A program made the translations under genes and the position numbers. A stretch of DNA of 64,000 nucleotides. It comes from Hyphobacterium sp. SN044 (GTDB lineage Bacteria > Pseudomonadota > Alphaproteobacteria > Caulobacterales > Maricaulaceae). The stretch is taken from positions 30,455-94,454 of the forward strand of contig NZ_JAKKUV010000005.1 of NCBI RefSeq assembly GCF_021864465.1. Direction: 5' to 3'. The notes beneath the pieces are model-generated. The model made no database searches, was not told the origin of the DNA, and saw nothing but the letters and a program-made list of their open reading frames with translations. Shown here one piece after another: positions 58,835-64,000 of this stretch (within the stretch, counting starts at the first letter, position 1; every line of letters starts with the position of its first letter).

Positions 58835-59553
58835 CGCTTCGTCTCCAGGCCGGCTTCCAGCTCGGCGGTGGCTGTGTCGATGCGCTGCTTCAGAAGCGCC
58901 ATGAAGTCTTCGCGCGGCAGGCCCGGCGCGATCGGCTCGAGGAAGCGGATCGTGGCCACGCCCGGCTTGCGGATGACGCCGCGTCCGGCCCAGAAATGCC
59001 CGGTATTGAGCGCCACGGGAACGCACGGTGCCTTCATCGCGGAATAGAGACCCGCGACGCCGGGTTTGAATTCATCCGTCTCGAAGGGCGCCATGCGCGT
59101 GCCTTCCGGGAAGATCAGGATCTGGCGCCCGTCGCCGGCCCAGCGCCGCGCGTCGCCGAGCATCTTTCGAAGTGCCTTGGCTGCCGCGCCACGGTCGACG
59201 ACGATATTGCCGAGCTTCACCGCAAACCAGCCGAAGAAGGGTAAGTAGGCGAGCTCTTTCTTCAGGATGATCGCCGGATCCGGCAGGATCTGCCAGAAGG
59301 CCTGGGTTTCCATCATCGACTGGTGTTTCGAGGCGATCAGCGCACCGCCTTCGGGGATGTTTTCCAGCCCCTCCACCTTGTAGCGCAGGCCGCAGATCAC
59401 CTTCAGCCCGCCGAAGACCAACGCCAGCCAGAGGCGGTAATAGGCGCGTACCCAGCTGCGCGGGCAGAGCAGGAGCCAGATACCGACAAGGCCCATCACG
59501 AGGACGAGGCCATACATCCAGACAACGAAGAGGAGGGAACGGATCAGGGTCAT
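58831..59553 (-). CDS. plsC: 1-acyl-sn-glycerol-3-phosphate acyltransferase
   Basis: The 240-residue protein has an N-terminal membrane segment and a PlsC acyltransferase domain. The catalytic motif reads His77-x4-Glu82 (KHQSMMET), where the textbook motif is HX4D; the Glu form is often seen in alphaproteobacterial relatives. FPEGTR (about 148-153) is intact. It acylates lysophosphatidic acid in phospholipid synthesis. The stop overlaps the DUF2125 start. A YdcF-like gene is 22 bp upstream. Confidence 0.9.
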   Translation of the reverse strand: MTLIRSLLFVVWMYGLVLVMGLVGIWLLLCPRSWVRAYYRLWLALVFGGLKVICGLRYKVEGLENIPEGGALIASKHQSMMETQAFWQILPDPAIILKKELAYLPFFGWFAVKLGNIVVDRGAAAKALRKMLGDARRWAGDGRQILIFPEGTRMAPFETDEFKPGVAGLYSAMKAPCVPVALNTGHFWAGRGVIRKPGVATIRFLEPIAPGLPREDFMALLKQRIDTATAELEAGLETKR

Positions 59554-59575
59554 CGGCGGTGCGTTTCGTTGAGGG

Positions 59576-60184
59576 TCAGGCGTGCGGGTTGGAGACGCTA
59601 TAGCGCACCCAGACCGCCGTGAACTTCAGATATTCCAGCACCCAGCGCCGGGCCGAATGCACATCCGTCCACGGGCGCGGCGATCGCACCGGGTAGGCGA
59701 CAAGCTCGACATCGGGCATGCGCGCGCGCATTTCCAGAAGGCTGCGCGGCAGATGGTAGTCGCTGGTCACGATCAGCACCCGGTCAAAGCCCTGCTCCGA
59801 CACCCAACCGGCCGTCTCGATCGCGTTTCCGGTCGTGTCGGCGGCCTCGCGCCCGAGATCGACGCAGCAGTCGAACAGCGGCGCGCTGGTGCCCATGGCA
59901 GCACGCAATTCGTCGGGTGTGACGTCCGGGTGAACGCCAGAGATCAGGAGGCGCGACCCCGCGCGGCGTTCGAGAAGCTCGGTGGCCACCGCCAGACGTC
60001 CTTCGCCGCCGGTCAGGACGATGATCGCATCGCCGCGGGCGCTTTCATCGGGCTCCAGTCCCGCGACATGGACGCTGAATGCCAGGAAACCGGCGAGGAG
60101 CACGCCCAGCACCAGAAAGGCGCCGAGGCGGGCGGCCGAAAGCAGCGTGCCGCCGGAAGTCTCTGGGTTACGCCGTCTGGCCAT
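59576..60184 (-). CDS. YdcF/ElyC-like DUF218 protein
   Basis: The 202-residue protein has one N-terminal TM segment (about 17-40) and a DUF218 domain: DAIIVLTGGEGRLAVATELLERRAGSRLLISGV, then ETAGWVSEQGFDRVLIVTSDYHLPRSLLEMRARMP. SanA/ElyC-type proteins are linked to envelope polysaccharide metabolism and vancomycin sensitivity. It lies between ftsX and plsC on the same strand, the usual alphaproteobacterial order. Confidence 0.88.
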   Translation of the reverse strand: MARRRNPETSGGTLLSAARLGAFLVLGVLLAGFLAFSVHVAGLEPDESARGDAIIVLTGGEGRLAVATELLERRAGSRLLISGVHPDVTPDELRAAMGTSAPLFDCCVDLGREAADTTGNAIETAGWVSEQGFDRVLIVTSDYHLPRSLLEMRARMPDVELVAYPVRSPRPWTDVHSARRWVLEYLKFTAVWVRYSVSNPHA

Positions 60185-60253
60185 GGTCGCTTTCGGGCCT
60201 GTCTTTCGCGTCCTGTCCGATTATCGCGGTCATCATGGCAAGATACAGGCCGA

Positions 60254-61159
60254 TCACCAGCGCGCCCGCAAATCATTGGCGACCGCGAGGCGGGCCGACA
60301 ATGCCGCGATCAGCCCGGCAAGCACAGGGGCCAAGAGCAGCACGGCGCCGTCCCAGAGGCTGAATGACCAGACCGGGATGAAGCCTTCCGACTGGCCCGG
60401 TCCGCCATAGGTGACGAGGAGCGCAATCGCGAAAGCGAAAAAGGCCCCGGCGATTCCGGCCCTGACGCCAAGGACGAAAAAACGGCGTTCGAACAGGCGG
60501 GCGATATAGCCGTCCTGCGCGCCGACGAGGTGCAGCGCATCGACCACCGACTGACGGGCCGCGAGCGAGGCGCGCGCCGCGAAGGCGATCACCGCCGCGG
60601 CCGCCCCGGCGATCAGGGCGAGAAGACCCAGCGCCATCAGGCGTGCCAGGCGCGCGGTGCGGACCACGGCCTCGCTCCAGCGTGCGTGGTCGTCGACACG
60701 GGCGGGAATGCCTGCTGTGTCCAGCGCCGCCGTCAGATCGGCTGCCGATGCCGGGTTGCCAGAGTCGAGTTCGATATCGACCAGCAGGGGCACAGGCAGG
60801 TCGGCGGGCAGTCCCTCCCCGCCCAGCCAGGGTTCGAGCAGGGCTTCGGCCTCGGCGCGCGTGCCGGCCGCGGCGCGGCGCACGCCGGGCAGGGCTTCGG
60901 CCAGCGCCGCGGCCTCGGCGGCATCCGCCTCGGCATCGCGGCCGTCGACGGGCAGAATCTGCACCGTCATGCGGCCGGACAGATCGGCTATCCAGCCATC
61001 GGACACGGTCCACGCCCCGCGCGCGCCGAGCGCCGCAAGGCAGGCGAGAAAGACGAGGATCGCCGCCACCGCGAAGAGCGGGCGATCGCGGCCGGAATCG
61101 GCGGGCAGCAGCGGGGCCGACTTTTCCGGCGCGGTGGGCGGGAGGCGGTCCTCGGTCAT
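60254..61159 (-). CDS. ftsX: Cell division protein FtsX
   Basis: The 301-residue protein has a short cytoplasmic N-terminus, TM1 (about 28-47), a periplasmic domain (50-160) and three C-terminal helices at about 172-197, 222-249 and 267-291, the FtsX topology. The sequence AARQSVVDALHLVGAQDGYIARLFERRFFVLGVRAG is the conserved FtsE-coupling region. With FtsE it controls septal peptidoglycan hydrolases. It overlaps ftsE by ATGA (61156-61159). Confidence 0.92.
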   Translation of the reverse strand: MTEDRLPPTAPEKSAPLLPADSGRDRPLFAVAAILVFLACLAALGARGAWTVSDGWIADLSGRMTVQILPVDGRDAEADAAEAAALAEALPGVRRAAAGTRAEAEALLEPWLGGEGLPADLPVPLLVDIELDSGNPASAADLTAALDTAGIPARVDDHARWSEAVVRTARLARLMALGLLALIAGAAAAVIAFAARASLAARQSVVDALHLVGAQDGYIARLFERRFFVLGVRAGIAGAFFAFAIALLVTYGGPGQSEGFIPVWSFSLWDGAVLLLAPVLAGLIAALSARLAVANDLRARW

Positions 61160-61878
61160 GCGCTCGCCTTCCGGCGGCCGGTGTTCAGCCGTCCGTCCGC
61201 CAGCGACATGATGGGCACGTCGAGCGCGCGGACGAGGGTGATGTCGTGCGTTGCGATCAGCACGGTCGTGCCGAGGCGGTTGAGTTCGGTGAACAGGCGC
61301 AGGAGACGGCGCGCCATCGCCGGGTCGACATTGCCCGTGGGTTCGTCGGCGACCAGCAATTCGGGCTGTCCGACCACGGCGCGGGCGATCGCCACGCGCT
61401 GCTGTTCACCGCCCGACAGGGTCTGGGGCTGGGCGTCCATCTTGTCGCCGAGGCCGACCCAGTGGATCAGCTCCGCGACATCGTCGGCGTATTCCTTGCG
61501 CTTGCGGCCGGCCACGCGCAGCGGCAGGGCGACATTTTCGAAAACCGAGAGGTGATCGAGCGTCCGGAAATCCTGGAACACCATGCCGATTCGGCGCCGG
61601 ACATCGGGCAATTCGCGCCTGTGAAGCTTCGACGAATCACGTCCGAAGTGCCAGATCAGCCCTCGCGACGGGCGCTGCGCGAGATAAATCAGCTTCAAAA
61701 GCGAGGTTTTACCGGCACCGGACGGTCCGGTGAGGAATTGGAAACTCCCTCGCGGTAGATCGAATGTGATGTCCTGGAGGACTTCCGGTCCGCGTCCGTA
61801 GCGCATGCCGACTCCGTCGAAGCGGATCACGCTTTCGAACGCGTCGTCGGGGCGGGTATCGGGCGAAGCGGACGGCAC
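61156..61878 (-). CDS. ftsE: Cell division ATP-binding protein FtsE
   Basis: The 240-residue ABC ATPase has Walker A GPSGAGKTS (51-59), Q-loop MVFQDFRTL, signature LSGGEQQ (154-160), Walker B LLVADEP with Glu179, and H-loop in IATHD. VLQDITFDLPRGSFQFLTGPSGAGKTSLLKLIYL is distinctive of FtsE. It has an N-terminal acidic extension of about 15 residues. It is divergent from the zinc-ribbon gene, a common order in alphaproteobacteria. Confidence 0.94.
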   Translation of the reverse strand: MPSASPDTRPDDAFESVIRFDGVGMRYGRGPEVLQDITFDLPRGSFQFLTGPSGAGKTSLLKLIYLAQRPSRGLIWHFGRDSSKLHRRELPDVRRRIGMVFQDFRTLDHLSVFENVALPLRVAGRKRKEYADDVAELIHWVGLGDKMDAQPQTLSGGEQQRVAIARAVVGQPELLVADEPTGNVDPAMARRLLRLFTELNRLGTTVLIATHDITLVRALDVPIMSLADGRLNTGRRKASA

Positions 61879-61927
61879 GGAATACTCCAGACACTGACGG
61901 GATTACGATGCGGTGAATCGAGCCGAG

Positions 61928-62680
61928 ATGATACTGAGCTGTCCCAGTTGTGCCACGCGCTACCGCGCCGATGCCAGCGCCTTTGGTGCGCAATCGCGGA
62001 AGGTACGCTGCGCATCGTGCGGGCATGTCTGGATGGCCAAGCCGGAAATCGACGCGGCCACCCTGCCCGAGATCCAGCCCGCCGCCGACACCGAGCCGAA
62101 ACTGCCGCACCGCGCCTATCGCGAGAAGGTCGAGCAGAAGCGCAAGAACGCGATCCGTACCGCCGCTGGCGGCGCGTGGGGCGGTCTGGGCGCGGCCGTG
62201 GCCGGGGTTCTGGTCTGCGCCCTTCTGTTCCGCGCCGACATCGTCAGCGCCTGGCCGCAGGCGTCGAGCGCCTATGCCGCGGTCGGGATTGAAGCCAATC
62301 CGTACGGGGTCGCCCTTGGCGATCTGACCATCACCCGCGAGACCGAGCATGGCCTGCCGGTGATCGTGATCGAGGGCGAGATCCGCAATATCGACCGCCG
62401 CGAACGGGCCGCTCCGGCGCTGCGCGCGGCGCTTCTGAACGGCGAAGCCGCCTCGGTGCTGGAATGGACGGTGCTGGTCGAAGGCGGACCGATGCGCCCG
62501 GGCGAGGCGCGGAGTTTCCGCACCCTCGTCTCCGATGTCCCGGTCAATGCGGTCGAGGCCGAAGTCACGCTCGCCGGTCTGCCTGCGACACCGCCCGGCA
62601 CGACCCGCATGGCCGACAGCGGACATGACGCGCCGTCGTCCGATGCGGGTCACGAACCGGAAAACGGCGACCATCATTAG
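61928..62680 (+). CDS. MJ0042-type zinc-ribbon membrane protein
   Basis: The 250-residue protein begins with an MJ0042 zinc ribbon (Cys5, Cys8, Cys28, Cys31, in CPSC...CASCGHVW), followed by a linker, one TM segment (about 83-104) and a periplasmic domain (GDLTITRETEHGLPVIVIEGEIRNIDRRERAAPALRAALL) like DUF3426. It is the usual divergent neighbour of ftsE in alphaproteobacteria. The ATG at 61928 is preferred because it sets the ribbon at the N-terminus. Confidence 0.88.
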   Translation: MILSCPSCATRYRADASAFGAQSRKVRCASCGHVWMAKPEIDAATLPEIQPAADTEPKLPHRAYREKVEQKRKNAIRTAAGGAWGGLGAAVAGVLVCALLFRADIVSAWPQASSAYAAVGIEANPYGVALGDLTITRETEHGLPVIVIEGEIRNIDRRERAAPALRAALLNGEAASVLEWTVLVEGGPMRPGEARSFRTLVSDVPVNAVEAEVTLAGLPATPPGTTRMADSGHDAPSSDAGHEPENGDHH

Positions 62681-62728
62681 ATTTAAGTCGCTGAATTAAC
62701 ATCGATTCAAGACTTCATTCTGAAACTT

Positions 62729-62742
62729 ACTAATAAATTAGT
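62729..62742. promoter_or_regulatory. Palindromic operator candidate for the BlaI-like repressor
   Basis: ACTAAT-AA-ATTAGT is a perfect 14-bp palindrome in an AT-rich stretch (62680-62745), 52 bp before the blaI-like start. BlaI/MecI-type repressors bind TACTA/TAGTA-like dyads, so autoregulation is plausible. Confidence 0.5.
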
Positions 62743-62793
62743 TGACTCCACGCCCCCGTGAATCGAGCCTTCGGCGAGAACGGGGAGTGCGGC

Positions 62794-63195
62794 ATGGCGC
62801 GGAAGAAATCGAAAATCCTGACCGAGACGGAACAGCGCATCATGCGCGTCCTGTGGGACAGGGGTGAGGCCAGCGTACGGGACGTGACCGAAGCGCTGAA
62901 AGCCGATCACGGCACGGCCTACACGACCGTGCTGACGCAGCTGCGCATTCTGACCGACAAGGGCTATGCCGCGCCGCGCCAGGAAGGCCGTGCCTTCATC
63001 TACCGTCCGCTGGTCAGCCGCAACGAGGCGCGCAGCCAGGCGCTGCGCCAGCTGCTCGGCCAGTTTTTCGACGGCTCGCCGGAATCCCTCGCCCAGCATC
63101 TGATGAAGGATACCGATCTCGACCTCGACGAGCTGGCGGAAATCCGCAGGCGGATCGACGAGGCCGGTGATGACGATGCGGAGGACGGGCAATGA
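62794..63195 (+). CDS. BlaI/MecI/CopY-family transcriptional repressor
   Basis: The 133-residue protein is a Penicillinase_R winged-helix repressor: ILTETEQRIMRVLWDRGEASVRDVTEALKADHGTAYTTVLTQLRILTDKGYA, then EGRAFIYRPLVSRNEARSQALRQLLGQFFDGSPESL. Such proteins are inactivated by cleavage through a BlaR1-type sensor protease. That partner follows directly by ATGA overlap. GGGGAG lies about eight bases before the start at 62794. The controlled genes, if beyond this operon, cannot be identified. Confidence 0.93.
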   Translation: MARKKSKILTETEQRIMRVLWDRGEASVRDVTEALKADHGTAYTTVLTQLRILTDKGYAAPRQEGRAFIYRPLVSRNEARSQALRQLLGQFFDGSPESLAQHLMKDTDLDLDELAEIRRRIDEAGDDDAEDGQ

Positions 63196-64000
63196 GCGCG
63201 CTGACGGAATTCCTGCCCTTCGCCCTGCATCATCTGTGGCAAGGCGCGTTGATCGCGCTGGCACTGGCGGCGGGCTATGCCGCGCTCGGCCGGCGCCCGG
63301 GACAAAGGCTCGTGCTTGGCCTCGCGGCGTTCACGCTGGCGGCCCTCGCCCCGCTCGCGACCCTGCTTCCGGAATTCGGCTTCGGCGGCGGCGCCCCGAT
63401 GGAGGGTGCGCAGGCGATCGCCGATGCGGCCTTCGATTTCGGCGGCGACGCGGAATTCATCGGCGCGGCGGCACCTCTGGCCCGTCCGGCCTTCGCCTGG
63501 GGTGTGATCGCAGCACAGGCCGCCGCCCTCATCATGCTGGCGGGATCGGTCCTGCTGGCCTTGCGCACGCTGGTGGCCGCCTTTGCCGCGGAACGCCTGC
63601 GCCGGGCGGCGACACCCGTCACCCTGCCCGAGCCGGTCTCGATCCGTTTCGCCGGGATCGCCGTGCGCCAGCATGCCGAGGTGGGTGGCCCGATGGTGGT
63701 CGGCCTGACCCGTCCCACCATCCTTCTGCCGGAGCATTTCACCGACGCCCGCACCGCCTCCGCGCTCGCGGCGATCCTCGAACATGAGCGCGCCCATGTG
63801 TCGCGCGCCGACCCGGCCATCGCCCTCGTCCAGAAGCTGGTACTGGCACTGTTCTGGTGGAATCCGGCGATGCACTGGATCAGTGCGCGGATCGACCGCG
63901 ACCGGGAAATGGCCTGCGACGCGGAAGCCGTCCGCCGCTGCGGCAATGCGCGGGAACTGGCGATCACGCTGGCCGACGAGGCCGAAGCCCGGCTGACCGG
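63192..64000 (+). CDS. BlaR1/M56-family peptidase (cut by window edge)
   Basis: About 269 codons are visible. The protein has N-terminal TM segments (about 8-30, 38-60, 100-125) and a zinc protease motif His198-Glu-Arg-Ala-His202 (HERAH), with a downstream Glu239 in RDREMACDAEAV, a typical M56 pattern. It starts at ATG 63192, overlapping the repressor stop (ATGA). M56 proteins sense a signal and cut the repressor. The C-terminal sensor domain is outside the window, so the signal (beta-lactam or other) is unknown. Confidence 0.9.
   Translation, partial: MSALTEFLPFALHHLWQGALIALALAAGYAALGRRPGQRLVLGLAAFTLAALAPLATLLPEFGFGGGAPMEGAQAIADAAFDFGGDAEFIGAAAPLARPAFAWGVIAAQAAALIMLAGSVLLALRTLVAAFAAERLRRAATPVTLPEPVSIRFAGIAVRQHAEVGGPMVVGLTRPTILLPEHFTDARTASALAAILEHERAHVSRADPAIALVQKLVLALFWWNPAMHWISARIDRDREMACDAEAVRRCGNARELAITLADEAEARLT

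Overview
The window is GC-rich chromosomal DNA from an alphaproteobacterium, most likely a marine Caulobacterales/Hyphomonadaceae/Maricaulaceae-type organism. The evidence is gene content and order typical of that group: HIG1, cobalamin adenosyltransferase and etfBA; tlpA, argH, lptM and DUF4175; divergent ftsEX and an MJ0042 zinc-ribbon protein; phaR/phaB; DUF2125; a DUF4908-like protein; rpoH; and NifU-like, yidD and thrS. Promoter motifs of the EcfG and CtrA type also fit. No phage, transposase, CRISPR array or rRNA was seen. Nearly all of the sequence is core chromosome.

Layout. 0-5.6 kb: a leftward run of pgeF (cut by the window edge), selO, a hydrolase, a small protein, DUF924 and a FATP-like acyl-CoA synthetase, headed by a 19-bp palindromic operator. 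5.7-8.3 kb: a membrane protein, tRNA-Leu(CAA), ExoD-like, dsbB and coq7. 8.4-12.6 kb: a rightward cluster with a secreted eight-cysteine mini-protein, an unknown secreted protein, a lipoprotein adaptor (HlyD/MacA type), an ABC ATPase and an FtsX-like permease, that is, a split MacAB-type machine. This is the best candidate for an undescribed system. 12.6-17.3 kb: HNH nuclease, esterase, gluQ, EamA transporter, Rieske oxygenase and HIG1 protein. 17.3-22.7 kb: repeat-rich spacers, a serine hydrolase, adenosyltransferase, YceI and etfBA. 22.7-23.3 kb: a higBA toxin-antitoxin pair with twin operators over its promoter. 23.3-28 kb: thioredoxin-like protein, argH, lptM and DUF4175, with lysA not at its usual place. 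28-33.3 kb: serine hydrolase, two very small stress-type proteins (one behind an EcfG-like promoter), a thioredoxin-like protein, group III globin, MarC, PhzF and an Arg/Asp/Tyr-rich secreted protein. 33.5-38.3 kb: a modular trypsin-like protease, YhhN, a DUF481 porin-like protein, rpoH and a TetR regulator. 38.3-45.7 kb: a cupin protein, rluD, folE, cysS, NifU-like, yidD and thrS. 45.7-51.8 kb: an envelope glycan set (O-antigen ligase, two GT2 enzymes, an ArnT-like GT39) around an HMG-CoA-lyase-like gene. 51.8-53.8 kb: two small genes behind a CtrA-type box, then phaR and phaB. 53.9-64 kb: DUF4908-like, DUF985, gloB, a methyltransferase, hisC, DUF2125, plsC, a YdcF-like protein, ftsX, ftsE, the zinc-ribbon protein and a BlaI/BlaR-like pair cut by the window edge.

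Integration. Several sets look translationally coupled through ATGA, GTGA, TTGA or TGATG junctions: selO-pgeF, acyl-CoA synthetase-DUF924, dsbB-coq7, ATPase-permease, argH-lptM, yidD-thrS, ligase-GT2, ArnT-HMGL, plsC-DUF2125, ftsE-ftsX and blaI-blaR. Spacers carry two copies of a ~116-bp palindromic element and a mosaic of smaller GC-rich palindromes. Function calls come from reading motifs by eye. No database search was possible, so family names for weakly conserved proteins are provisional.
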